Assembly: GCA_022432975.1 (NCBI GenBank)
Contig: CM039512.1
Location: 3,345,998 to 3,409,997 of the forward strand
From: Begonia masoniana
Lineage: Eukaryota; Streptophyta; Magnoliopsida; Cucurbitales; Begoniaceae
Length of the DNA: 64,000 nt
Direction of reading: 5' to 3'
In this document: piece by piece, positions 7,693 to 28,957 of the stretch
How the letters are laid out: each line of letters starts with the position of its first letter
Position numbering within the stretch: position 1 is the first letter of the stretch
The notes under the pieces: generated by a model
The model's database searches: none
What the model saw: only the letters and a program-made list of their open reading frames with translations
Told to the model about the DNA's origin: nothing
Translations under genes and position numbers: made by a program

Positions 7693-10538
7693 TCAAGGGC
7701 AATCGGCGTTTCTACCCGGGCCTCCGTAGTAGAAGTAATGTCCCCAATCGCCGTTGTCTCCGGTCTGAACGTCGTAGCAGTTGGATTGCTCCGTGAAGGT
7801 TCCGAGCCCTTGAGGAGCTTTCAGATTGTTGGACTCGTCGACCACTTGAATATTCCGAAAGTAGCTTGCTTTTCCAAAACCTTCCTCCGGAAAATGCCCA
7901 CTTCCCATCTGGGTCGAGGTGTGTTCTCCGTCTGCTCTTGAGTTTACAATCTCACCTCCCCACTCCACCATGGAAGCACTGTCTGCCAGATAGGAGAACA
8001 GAAACGACGGCCAATAACCCAACACGTAGTTGTTCCCGAATTGCATCCACCAGTGCCCTTCGTTCGGATCCTGCTCGATACCAAAATAACAATTTAATTA
8101 CTTGCAATATAACGCAATCTTATGTCTCTATTCCATGGCTTGGTTACTTATCCACAAGTTGATTTTAATCCAAACAAGGTCCTTCCAGTTAAGTAAGTTA
8201 GCAATGAGTGACAAAAAAAGATTCTCAGCCTCTGCAACACCTGACTGACAACCATCTATTATGACTGCACAGCTCCTGCAGAGACTAATTTGGAAGCTTA
8301 TGGATCCAAAAGCTGGATTTAAAAATCAAATACTAAATTAGATTTGAACTATCAAAATTTCTGTGATACTCAGTCACATGGATTGTCTTTTCTCTCGTAC
8401 AAATCCTTGGCTTCAGCACACTGACTAATCACAAGCCTTGTGCATGGTGTGTTGTCTGAAGTCAAAGTGAGTTGCAAAGTATTACAACTGGGATCAGGAC
8501 CAGCTGCAATTGAGCTAAGTCCTTGGTTTTTATCTCATGCATTCGCTAGAGTTTAGTTTTCCTTGTTTGCATAAGTAGTTATTTGTGTTCAAATTCAAAC
8601 ATAAAAATTAATTTCAATCTTTTACCTTCCAGACAAGTATACTAATATCATACTGAGGACTCCGATATGCAGAAACTGGTGAGATGCTGGCACCCATGGC
8701 TATTTCACTATTTACTTGAATAAAACCCGAGCAGAGGAGGTTATAGCAACCCGTGGCTTGATATGCATCGCTCTGAAATGTGTTTCCATCAAGGAAAAAC
8801 CTCGTTAATGGCTTAAAGCCAAGGAAGACATCCGAAAATATATAGAAAAAGTAAGGATCATCAAATCTTACAGTCCAGTAAGTGAATAGCCTGGTGTTGT
8901 TATCCCCATACAGATCTGGGCTGACCTGTAAGCGAAGAAAATAAGAATTGAATTTAAACATAACATCATTGAGTCATGTAATCTAACCGAGATTCGACAA
9001 ACTACATACTAAATCAAAAAATGCTAGAAGTACCTGCCAACCGGCTTCAATGCTGTTAAGATCTTCACCAAAAGAGCCTCCGAGAATCCAGAGTTGAGAC
9101 AGACTGAATTCATTGGGCTGTTGTATTTTGGGTTCCCATACATTTATGGTTGCTTTAGCACCATAATACTTGTCTCCTTCAACATAAGCTATTGCATGCT
9201 GATGGCCACTTTGACTGATGAGATCTGGATTTGCAGACCTTGGGTGAGGGACTGCTCTTTGTTTTTTCTTTCCATATCTCTTGGCTGAACTTGCTCTAAG
9301 AACGTCATCTTTCTGGGTTCTCCTTATTGGTATTGTGTCTTCAGGACATTTCCCATTCATGTGCCATAGTTGGTTAATCGAGCTTGATTGTTCTTTTGAT
9401 TTTTCAGACACCTCGTTCTCATCGAAAAGGCCTTCTGGGTGGTACGTGGGACGCAGCTGATGAATGCAAAAAAATACAAGATACTGATATGAAAAATGAA
9501 ATACTGTACAGCAATTCTAAATTTTGAAATCCTTGTATTACTTATTATTACTATAATATGATTGCAACGAAATCTTTCATAATTTTAGCAACTTCTGCTT
9601 TTTTCGTTCCGTTTTTTCTTTTCGTCATTTTGTTTTGGATCTGAAAATGAAATAGACTCAGATTAACAACATAAGAAGAAAAAGGACTAAACTTTCAGAA
9701 GAGATAACACAAACGAAGAAAACAAACCTGAATTATGTGGTCCTTGAGGTAAGGATGATCGAAAGCCGGCTGTTTAGATATGTGAACACAGTCTATGATA
9801 TCGCCATCTGGGCTCTGCTTAACAATCAAAACAAGAACAAACATTAGAGATCTTCTATTGTGTAATTTTCTATTACTTGAAAGTTTCTCACTCTTCACGG
9901 TCAAGAAATTGCACAATCTCTTACCCTGAAACCCCAAAAAAGGGATATATAAAAACAGAATGCAAAAGTCTCAACAGAAAGGCTAGAAAAAAAATGACAA
10001 CAGACCCAGTTCCCTGAATGAGCTAGGTTGGAAAGAAAAAGTTCCACCATGAAAAAAAAAAAAATTGAGAGAGAAATAATCATTTGCATATTTACTTTGT
10101 TAGGTTGCTGGCGAAATGCAAATGAAATGTCATCAGAAAGCGCCTAACTTATCCACAAGTGATTCAACTTTCATTTTCCCCAGCAACGGAACAGCAACTT
10201 ACTTACCCAAAGGGCAAAACAAAAGCTAAAACGTCTTTTAAGAAGAGAAAGCGAAGTGAAAACCAAAAAATAAAAGAGAAAACCTGAATGCTTTTCACAG
10301 GAGGCTTGTTCAAGCGTCTGAGGTGCTTCTGAATCTCAAGCTTCTGCCTGGACTCAGTAAACTAGCAGCTGAGGATAGACAGATGAGGCCCCATGAGTAA
10401 AAAACAAGTACCAGAACTCTCCTATACCTCCCTCTGCAACACTGGGAAGAACCCATCCGGCCAAACCCACCCGGAAATCAAAAAGCCAAAGTAGCTCAGG
10501 CAGAGAGAAATAGAACTACAGAAGCTGAGCACAAACAT
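7693..10538 (-). CDS. Neprosin-domain glutamic peptidase precursor
   Basis: Seven exons: 10538-10428, 10361-10284, 9814-9728, 9456-9034, 8925-8872, 8772-8626 and 8070-7693, giving 425 residues. The N-terminus has a hydrophobic signal-peptide segment (about 1-24), so the protein should be secreted. Next come the neprosin activation-peptide region ([18 protein letters not shown], about 64-190, including TYHPEGLF) and the neprosin peptidase domain (formerly DUF239, about 200-425). Candidate catalytic glutamates are E229 in IEAGWQ and E340 in EWGGE; their spacing of 111 is close to that I recall for pitcher-plant neprosin. Cysteines of GCYNLLC and the final ADCP are retained. The 99-nt intron 8871-8773 is a multiple of three and free of stops. 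Exon 1 is the least certain; its start is the only ATG giving a signal peptide in phase. The substrate is unknown, though the group cleaves after proline. Confidence 0.88.
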
Positions 10539-12999
10539 GAAACACCCCCACCGTCACCGATTGTCGCCCATTTCCTCCTCAAGGAAAGGCAAATAACTTC
10601 GATAACCGGGACGGTTACGCTAGCTCTACCCGGTACCACAAGGACAAGAATCCAATAAAAACTGACTACCCAACCTCCCTTATCCTCTCTCTAGAAAGTA
10701 GAGAGCCACACTCTCTCCCTCTAGCCTCTAGCTCTGAATATGGCGTTTCCTTTTTTTTCTCGCCACTTTTTTTTTTTTTGGGAGTTTATCTCTCCACTTT
10801 CTCGAAAAGATTTTTTCGCATTAAAAACTTGTTTATGTCATGTCCGTTTCTTTTAAATCCGTGAAGGGTATAATAGTAAATAGCCACAGTTTTTTTTTTT
10901 TTTTTTAAGTTTAATTTCTAAATTAACACTTTAATTCTAAGAAGATAAATTAACATTACGTTATTTTGTCATCATATACATGTATACTTCATACTTGCAA
11001 TCAATTTCCCTTAGTATATTTCGGTAATGCAATTACCATATTACCCTTCTCATTGACTTCTTTCCATGTGCAATTCAATTTGGCTTTGAATGAAGCCGAG
11101 CGCATCTCCATCAGAGAGAATAAGAAAATGTAACACAACTCGATATTTTATTTTTTGTTATACAATTTAGAGAGCCAGAACAGAAGGTCGAGCATAGTGT
11201 TTATCGTAAAATGTTATCTCTAGGGTTTATGATAGAAACTCTTGATGACACGAATATTGGGTCATTTTAGGAATTGAGTAATTTTATTATTTCTTAACAT
11301 CTCGTAGTTGTCACTTTTTTTAATTTTAATTTATTTATTTGTATTTCCAAGAAAGAAAATAAAGTTGGAGAAGGATTACTATGAACATGGATTGGTATAA
11401 TCCTAATTAAAATTGTAATAAAGTCCTGATTAAATTAAGGAATTATGGTACCAAAAAAATAAAAAATAATAATTGATAAAGGTAAGACACTTAAAGGCGA
11501 ATCAAACGCCACGTGCCTTCTCAACTTGTTATTATAACATAGAATCATGACAAAGATTCTCATCTTCCCAATCCAATCTCTCCTGTTATTGAGTTATTCC
11601 ATTCAATCAGTTTCTTTATTTACCTTTTTCCATTTTACCGCGCGGTAAAATGTCAGTTTAACAGTAGTGGACTTGTAATGTTTTTAGATTAATTAATTAA
11701 GATTAGTACTTTGATAACGAGTTTAGGAGAGTGGTGGGTTATGATGAGTCCGTCTATCAAGCGTTGAGTCCAGTGTCCAGGGTGTTCGGCTGGGCAGACC
11801 ACGTGGGCATTTGCATGTGCTTTCCCCACTCTTTCAAAAATCAGTCTCAACCATTTCGTGGTTCACCGACTATTTTTCTTTCAACAATTGCGTCACGACG
11901 CTCATTTTCAGCATCGGAGCGTTGTTTATAGAATCGTTGGCGTCGCAGCTCCGTTACATGTAGTCGAGTTGACATTGAAAAATTGAAAGTGAAAGGTCTT
12001 GTATAAAATAAGAGAGGATTTCCTCAATCCTTAAACTAGCTTTTGGAATGAGTTATATCCCTCGTAGTCTATCAAGTCGATACATTGATTTCTTGCACAA
12101 AGTTGATGCGATGGATAAAGAACAAGACCGGGTCGAGCCAAACACAAACCAATTTTTGAATTAAAAAAATTGGCTCGGTTCATAAACCATTTGGTCACTA
12201 CATTTCAGGTAACAATCAAATCCTTGTGGGATCGAATCGTCGACTCTCAATGTTTTTTCCCGAGAAGGACTGGTCCTCGTAATAATCTTCAAATATAGCA
12301 TCTTCTTATCATCACTTCACCAAACTCTTGATGACCACACAAAGTAGGAAATCATGATGGAAAAGACAAAGGAGTCCAGTCTAATATGAACAGAACTATT
12401 CACCCTCTGGCTAAAAGCCTAAGACGATACAGGGTCATTGTCGGTAGAATGACCCCATTTCTTGGATGTATGCATTCGTCCATCAAATCTCATTTAATCC
12501 CACGTTCATTGCAGGCTCTGTCTTCCTCGTTCTCACTTGGCCATCGCCACTGCAATGAGTAACCTGTATCTGACTTTTTGACTTTGTAGGACCCACCAAC
12601 TGGAAAAACAAATACAAAAGTTGGGAAAAAGAAAAGTAAAGTAGTGGAGCTTTAATTTGCACTTTGCCCATCCCTTTTCTCCCTTAATTCATGCTCCTTC
12701 TTAGTTGTTTTAACTCTGCGGAGTTTATTTCCAGAAAATAGGTCAAATTGTTCGAATCTGTTCTTAAGATGGGACATGGGCCGCTCGAGTGGGCTGTGCC
12801 TGCAAGTGATGGCTATTCAGTTTGTTAGTTCTGCTGCAGGAAAGGAAGCATTATGGCGTAAATACTAAAAAATTATAAATAATTTTTAAAAAATTAATAA
12901 TTATACAAATTAATTTTTGATAAAGACGAGCGAAGAAATTAAGCAAGCGCGCCTGGCCGCCAACTGGTTGGGAGAAGAGAGGGGAGGCTACCAGCAGAG
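10539..12999. other. Intergenic region between neprosin and LysRS genes
   Basis: This holds the two divergent promoters. No further gene is recognised. The neprosin leader side (10540-10760) is pyrimidine-rich and followed by poly-T runs at 10749 and 10889. The stretch 11300-11700 is AT-rich. Short open frames at 11731 and 12483-12671 show no family resemblance. A segment near 12150-12260 looks like repeat debris. Confidence 0.55.
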
Positions 13000-21756
<8,757 letters not shown>

Positions 21757-22544
21757 CACAGTGACATTTGGCAAGAGAGGTGGTCTTTCATCCGAATGGG
21801 GCATTTTTACAATGTCTGCCATTTACTTCACGGTTCGTAATTATATTTATAGAATTACTGTAAAATTTTGCTGTGTGTACTATTCACTCTTATTAAGTGC
21901 CTTTCGAGAATAAGTGCAGTACTCGTGTACTTGAGAAGTTTTTCTTTCGAGAGTAAACATAGTGCCGCATATATTCGAGAATTTTTACAAATCAACATAT
22001 CCTCGTCTTGATTGTCAATTGTCCCTATTCTCAAATACCGACAAAACAAGAATGTCTCGAATCTTCACATGCAAAAATGCTTGATGTTGTCAAATGAAAT
22101 CTTGTAATTTTTTGTAGTTGGAAGTCATCATTTAGTACGAGTACTTGAAAATTTGGCCGTGGGCTATGAGACTGTTTTTACATGCTCTGAAACTGAACAA
22201 ATATATATGCTTTTTATGACATGTTATTACTCATATTTATCGTGCACGTAGTGCCAAGTACAATGATGTTCCTTCCTTCAAAGTTTATCATAGATCATTG
22301 GTCTGGTTTGCATGTCGTTTTTTCTTCGAAACCAGACCCACCTTATCGTCGACATAAATATATTAGAAAGTTTGTATTAGCAACCAAAGAAATTGAATTG
22401 AAGAATTTTGCCGTATGTCCGTAGACTTTCATACTATGTTTAAATGATCAATAATTGATGAAGAATTTCTTCATCGATCCTCGCCAATCTCATCGCATGG
22501 TCTACTTATTTTTTTGGAGCCAAATGCCACCCAAATGCCACCAT
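21757..22544. other. Convergent 3' region of LysRS and MET1-like genes
   Basis: The two genes end tail to tail 788 bp apart, so this should hold both 3' UTRs and polyadenylation signals. It is AT-rich, with no gene seen; the short open frames show no similarity I recognise. Confidence 0.6.
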
Positions 22545-24746
22545 CTATTTCTTGTCGAATATGCCGAAAAGAGATTTAATGGCATTCAATGCATTCTCAT
22601 TGATGAATGACTCATCAAATCTTCGTAAAAGAGTCTCGAATTCTTCCGACGTTCTTAAATTTGCAAGGTCGGGATCCGTTCTGATTCTCTGATGTAGATG
22701 AACAAAAGATTTAAGAAAGATCTTCATAAACATATGCCTAGGCAGTAACAAATAAACCAGTCGTCACCTTAAAGTCTTCAAAGCCTGCTTCCAATGCATC
22801 TTCAAGTGCAGATAAGCCAGCTTTTAACTGTGGAGTAGTTGAGACAAATACAACTGATTTCAGGAATTTATGCTTTATCCAACTAATGGACTCTGAAAGA
22901 TTTATGTGTAGTGAGATGCATAGTCTCTGCCATAAATCAGAATAGAAGGTATTACCTGATTAAGTTGAGAATAACAGCATGCAACATTGTAACATGCAAC
23001 TGAGGATTCATCAGGATCCGGTCTTGATCCCAATACGGACTCAAACTTCTCAAGCGCTTCCTCGTATTTGCCGTTCCTTCAAATAAACAAAATATGTTCT
23101 AATGTCAATGAGTTAAGTGTTAATTTTCTGATGTTTAACTGCAACCTGCTTCCATTAGAAGAACTGAGATTGGAAAAAGGACGAAGAACACCCAAGAAAA
23201 ACGATAAAATCTCATCTCGTATCTTACTTGTAAAGCCTGAGTCCTTCTCGGAGTTCCCTTTCTCTACTTTCTTTCTGCTCCTTTTTCTTCAAGGCATTTT
23301 GCAACTGTCATTATTACGAGTTAACATGATATATGTTAATATGATCCGAGAAAGTGTAGCGGCTTTGTCTCGTTACCGCTTATTCATGTCTATCGTGAAT
23401 AATTTTGAGAATTTTGCGTTTTTTCTAAACTAATTTGATAAATTACACACACCCAACAGGGCAGATTGACAATCTTTTTAGACTAAATCTAATTACTTGA
23501 GAGAATGAACTTACTTGAATTTCCCTCACTCTATTACTAATTACACCAGAATTCCTCTCAGCTCTGATAATTTCCTTCTCTGTCAATTCCCCGGTACTAT
23601 CTATCTTCCCTGCAAATAACAGCGAATGAGTTTTCGAGACATGATGAGAACTTACTGAGTTACAGGGAATGGAACTCCAACTTGCATGCTAAAAAAAAAA
23701 GAGACATTCGGTCTCAACATTCTTGCATGGAAAAGATTGATTAAACATGAACTAACCAAATCTCTTTTCCATTCTCATCAGTAATGGGCCAATCCTCCCC
23801 CTAATGGTGTACATTGTTCTTCCATATTCAGCAGCAGGCCATATTTCTGTCCCAAATACTGCACTGTATATATGTACAAATTCTTAGTCGCATTACAAAA
23901 TCAGATATCCTAACGACAAGGAATCACGCGGCTGCGTTTACAAGACAATCCACGTCGTAGAGAATCCGGAAAGATCTAAAATCTATACTTGAGAAATGAT
24001 TCAAAAAAGGGCGATGAAGACATAAAAATTAGAAAGTGAGACAAAGGAGGAGCCGGGTATTTGATCTCCTTACATCTCTCATTTAATGGCTTTCTCTTGT
24101 ATTTTGATTTTCAATCGACCCAACCTCTCAGCCATTTACATGGTATAAATGATCCTTGCTATTTTTGATTGTGCTTTGTCCTGCATTGGATTGTTTAAAG
24201 GGTCTCTAAGCACTTATCTGCTATTCCTTTATTTTGTTTTCAGCAATGCTCTATCTTTTTGTTTTCAATGGTGAGTGAGATTTCCTACTTCATCCTCCAT
24301 TTTCGCAGTAGCAAAAACTTGCAGTGAAAACAAACTAAGAGAAATAGAGTACAATACCTGGTGGCAAGAACTTTATCTCCAACAGTGAACTTTCCAGTCT
24401 TATCTGCAGAACCACCCGGCGCAATCGCATCGATGTAAGTACCCTTATCTCGGCCTTTAGCGAATTTCAACCCATAAGGCTGCTCGATCTCGACTTCGTA
24501 CTCTTCAAAAAGCTTTTCTCCTTCCTCGCCGCCTCCTTCACTGTCCGAAGCTCTAACCGTGAAACTAGAGGTGGGATCGACAACATAGATGGTAGTAAAC
24601 CAAGAGGACGCGCTTTGAAGCGAGTGATTATTGGAAGCGAGGACGTTAGTGTGGGGAAAGAAAGTCGAGCTCCGTTTGAGGTGGCCAAATTTCGGCAATG
24701 GCGGGGAAGAATAGAGGGATAGGTGGGTGGTCGGAGCTAAATACAT
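22545..24746 (-). CDS. MET1: MET1-like thylakoid PDZ-TPR protein
   Basis: Seven exons: 24746-24358, 23863-23757, 23609-23515, 23304-23228, 23076-22956, 22827-22768 and 22688-22545, giving 330 residues, close to Arabidopsis MET1/ZKT. An N-terminal Ser/Thr-rich chloroplast transit peptide (about 1-65) is followed by a PDZ domain (about 75-150; EQPYGLKFAKGRDKGTYIDAI... with the GxxL-type carboxylate loop YGLKF and IAPGGSADK). A charged K-box-like helix follows (KKKEQKESRERELREG, about 203-218), then TPR repeats (about 220-285; YEEALEKFESVL, ACYNVACCYSQL, ALEDALEAGFEDF). The family binds photosystem II assembly subcomplexes on the stromal side of thylakoids. The start ATG is the first in frame. 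Exon phases are all consistent, and identification is firm. Confidence 0.92.
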
Positions 24747-25675
24747 ATTGGGTATTGTTCTTCAGAACTCAGAAAATGAAGCTTTGAAGAGTAGGGACGA
24801 AGAGAGAGCCATGTCGATTACGGACGTAGTTGAAGAGATTTTGGATTACATGTACATGATGATCATGAACTGGAGACTAGTGGCTCTGCTCATTCCTCCT
24901 ACTACTTTCACTACGACGTCGTTATGCCACGTGACCTCTTTTTTTTTTTCCTTTTTTCTTTTTTAACGAATTAAACTGATGGGTAATGGGTATATAAGGA
25001 TTATTTATGAATCTTTTAATTGGAATTTCATCTTTTTTTTTTTTTTTTTTTTAAATTAGAGCAAAAAAATGAGAGTGATTCTGATGTTGATCCTATGTTG
25101 TCTTCTTTCTACGACAAACAACACAATGACGTTGGTTTGTGATTTGGAGTGTCTTATACTTGTAATGTGATTAGAACAATTTGAATGAAAAATGAATGCA
25201 AGCTTATGTTTCTTAAACAAAAACACACAAAAACAGAACATAACAATCAGTTCATGTTCGCTTTTTAAACATAAATAATCAAATAAATGTCGCACAGATG
25301 CTCGGTCGATCCTCAAAGATACCCGATTAATAATAGAAATACATACCGAAACTAAAAAGCTGGACGGTCCACTAACTGCACTTGTGTCCTTAGTGAAGAA
25401 TTCCAGCCTCCACCCTCTAACCAAATTGCATCTCATTTCAGCTCTGTATTGACCACTCAGATTGTGGGTCTATAACTAATGCATCTCTATCACTCCCAAA
25501 ATGACATAGTCTACTGAAGAAATAACACGAGAATAAGGGTGGTTTCTTTTCCATGTGGTTTTCAATTCCGAGGAAGAAACATCACCTTGGAATATTACTC
25601 TTCATGTTCATCTTACTTGTGGAAGCCATGACAATTGGAAAGCTATTATAGCACCCTTTGTTTCATTATTGCTCC
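24747..25675. other. Region between MET1-like promoter and NusB-like 3' end
   Basis: Upstream sequence of the MET1-like gene and the 3' UTR of the NusB-like gene. It contains ACGT core elements (24914 and 24930, the latter within CCACGTGACC) and a long T-run at 25032-25052. No gene seen. Confidence 0.55.
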
Positions 25676-28581
25676 TCAAACCACCAAGTTTAGTTTCGCA
25701 TCCGCCCCCTTTGTCAAATCACATACGTGGATGTCCTTGATAAAAGTTTTCAGACATCCGTTGATGATTCGCGGTGCTGCTCCATCGCAGAACCGTTTTG
25801 ACAGGTCGACAGCCTTCACGAAGATTAAGTTTTTGGTAATACAAAAAAAATTTCAGATTAAAAAAAGCAAGAAAAGATCATAATTTCCGACAATAAAGAG
25901 AGCTGAACTGAAGAAGAACGTACCTCGTTGATGACAATCTGATGCCTTGTTCCAAGAACTGCTATTTCAGCCATTGCCAAGTGAAGAATACAAAACTCCA
26001 AAATCCTGGCCGCTGGCTTAGCCTGAAAACACATCAATGCATTAGATGAAGAAAATTTGTTAATAACATTGACATGAAGACAAACATTGATGTTAAAGGT
26101 GTTTAGAAACCAAAAAATAGACTTTGTAGCCAATTTCCCAAAAAGATCAGAGCAAAAACACAACTTCCTTAGTCGCCAACTACATTCTTAATAGGTTAGC
26201 AATGTCAAGTTCCAATGTGTACATATTCTCATCTCTTTCTCTCTCCTTGGCCACTTGTTTCCCACACCTACCAAATGTTAATTTGCCAGAAGGCTTGAGT
26301 GGCTTATCACACTCGCATACACTAACTCTCGAAAAGGACAAGTGCATTGAGGCAAAAGCTTAAAATACTCATATATGACCATGGCTGACGTTTACAACCC
26401 TCCGCTTAAAAAATTTCAATAAAACAATTTTGAAAAAAACAAACTGAAATAACAGATTTACTATGAACAAGACCTTCCAATTAGGCGGAGCAATTTTGTC
26501 AATAGTGAGAACATGAGTGTCCCACCTTTCCCCAACAGCAACCAAAAGTTTTCTGGTAAATCTGAATCCGTTAAAATACAATGTAAGTCTATTTCTTTCC
26601 CTGCTTATATAAATAGAGATCAAAATAACAAATCTACATTTTTTTTTCTGGAAGCAATCTCATCAGGACAAGAAGTAATGGCAAATTAATGCAAATATAA
26701 TAAGATTTACCGTAAAATTAGTTTGCTATAGACCAACTTTGGAGGAGCTGCAAGGACTTCTGCTTCTGAGATTTGGGTTTTGGCAATAGAAAATAGAAGC
26801 TTCAGATAACATAGCAGGGAAGTATGCACTCTAAAAGGACAAAAAACAAACAAAGGCTTCTTTTCGAAGGAGTAGGATAAGGTTTTTTTTAAGAAATTGC
26901 AATAGATTAGTATCCTCTACAACACTTGCTGCCTACTCATATTTCACGAATACTAAAAGCAAATTGATAAATAAATGAACAAAATCAATGTGACGCATTG
27001 ACCCAGATTCTGAGCATAATTAAGTTGTGGAGCTGTTAAGCAACCCATTTTAGTTTAATCGAAGTATTCTGGTTTCAGTCAACCAGTAGTATAAGTACTG
27101 TCGACTATCTTTGTTTAACATATTAACTGAGAGTAGGTCAACATAAATATCGATATCTCTACGTTATGCATAACCAGATTAAGTAACGCAAATCCAAGAA
27201 TTTGACAGAAAACTTTTGACGTTGGCAATACTTATATAACCGCAATGGAAGAGAATATTATGGAGTCACAAAAATCTTGATAAATTAATCAATGAAAAAA
27301 AAAAAAACTCGTTGGGCACACAAATGGCCATATAGGCGAAGGAATGGGTCACGTGAGTCGTGAATGGAGGGAAAAGCCCTGTTTTAGAAAATAAATTTTA
27401 TCATAAAATATGTGGTCATTTTAGATACTTCAATGGAAACTACTCAAGATAAGAGATCCAAATATTTGAATGAGTAGTATCAGCTTTTTTCTGATAGTAT
27501 GTAGAAGATTGTATGATCCTAACATTGTATCAATTTCTTCCGATAGTATGTATAAGATTGTATGATCCTAACCTTGTACCAATATCCTATAAATTACTAC
27601 GAATTGACATCGAATGTGTTGATATATGAACTAAGAATGTAAGTAAATATAACATCGCTGGTCATCTCTACTTAATTACAGAAGAGTTTAGCATGAATAA
27701 GCTAGATATCCGTTTAATTACAAAATAATGATGCAGCAAGAAAGAATAATATGCAATTCAAGTGCTTCATGAGAGAATAACTTCAAATGAGTTGAAGATA
27801 TTAATTTCATACCAATTTCAGTCTCTTTTATCTCGTTGAGGAGAAGCGAATCTGCTTCTTCATAGGTTTCCACAGTGACAGGCGGCCCCCCAAAGCTCAT
27901 ATGATCGTATGCAGTCAATAATTCCTTGTTAAATTCATAACCTAGTTCTGGAATATGTTTGGATACTCGGTTAACTTAGAATATAAGCTTCTAGAAACAT
28001 TTTTACTTCAATCAGATTATGCAACGTATAATCAAAATATAAGCATCTAGAGAAAAATAGCCGAATTATCTAAAGAGAAAGAGGTACCTCTGCGTGCATT
28101 TACTCGCTTCTCGAATAGACGAACTGGATCGGACCCTTCTAAACACGCAGCATAAACTATTGACCTGTAATGCTTAGAGAATCAATTATAGTGGCCAATG
28201 CTCAAAACATGAATTAGAAGCTAATGTTCACAAGAAACAAAGAGGTGAATAGAGGAGTAAAACTAACAAAGCGAGCTCTCTGGCAGCTCTAGGACTACAA
28301 AACCTCCCACTCTTATCAATCTTGGGCAAAAAATCTCTGGAAGAAGAAGAAGAAGAAGACCGAGTATCGTTTTCTTTGACGAAAGCTGAGGGAAGGGAGA
28401 CGCGAGAACAGGACACTGACACACCATTTCTCGCAGAGATATTAGAGCAAGAAGTGAGTAATGGAAATCCAATAAACGGAGAAGGAGGAGGAGAAGAAGA
28501 AGAAGAAGAAGAGAGTCGAAGAGAGAAGTACAGAGGAGAAGAGGACGACCAGGAGCCAGGAAGGAGGGAGACAGACTCCAT
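25676..28581 (-). CDS. Plastid NusB-like antitermination-domain protein
   Basis: Seven exons: 28581-28268, 28164-28088, 27947-27813, 26765-26711, 26561-26474, 26022-25924 and 25813-25676, giving 301 residues. A serine-rich N-terminus with few acidic residues (about 1-70) is a plastid transit peptide. The NusB fold follows: ARELALSIVYAACLEGSDP (about 100-118), LFEKRVNARR, KLLVAVGERWDTHV, then the RILEFCILHLAMAEI helix and VIINEAVDL-type end (here IVINEAVDLSKRFCDG) to about 285. NusB in bacteria joins the ribosomal RNA antitermination complex, so a plastid transcription or rRNA role is inferred only. The gene ends KTFIKD plus a longer, poorly conserved tail. Transcription diverges from the glucosidase II beta gene 376 bp away. 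Confidence 0.88.
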
Positions 28582-28957
28582 GGGTGGTTAACCCGTTGAA
28601 GCAAACTTGACCTGGTACGCTTCGGATAAGACTAGAATTAAAATAATTATTCTTTTTATTTATTTATTTTTAATTATAATTTAAATTTATTTGGGGCCCC
28701 GGCCCATTTGAGGTATCACTGGGCCGGGCTTTCATAACGAAAGACCCGCTCGCTCTCCCTATAATGGCGAAACGTCGTCGTTTGCTGTGACTGTCGTTTT
28801 TCTTAATTTCTTGTGTGAAGTGGGAGCAGAGGAATGATAATTTCCCTCTAGGTTTTAGGTATGGAGGAAAGTTGAAAAGAGGGGAAAAACAAAAGGAAAC
28901 CTCTTTCTTCGTTTTGCTTTCTCCTTTTTTTTTTTTTTTTTGATTTGATTTGCGAAA
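28582..28957. promoter_or_regulatory. Shared divergent promoter of the NusB-like and glucosidase II beta genes
   Basis: 376 bp separate the two start codons. It contains an inverted pair of site-II-like elements, GGCCCA at 28701-28706 and TGGGCC at 28720-28725, a motif class bound by TCP factors and common in promoters of plant housekeeping and organelle genes. A long T-run (28925-28941) lies in the glucosidase leader. Function is inferred from position and motif only. Confidence 0.6.

Noticed and set aside
7311..7796. 161-codon plus-strand frame
   Set aside because: It reads through the duplicated A-runs and the antisense of the neprosin last exon.
28322..28591. Glu-rich 89-codon frame on the plus strand
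   Set aside because: Antisense of the serine-rich transit peptide of the NusB-like gene (GAA repeats opposite TTC).
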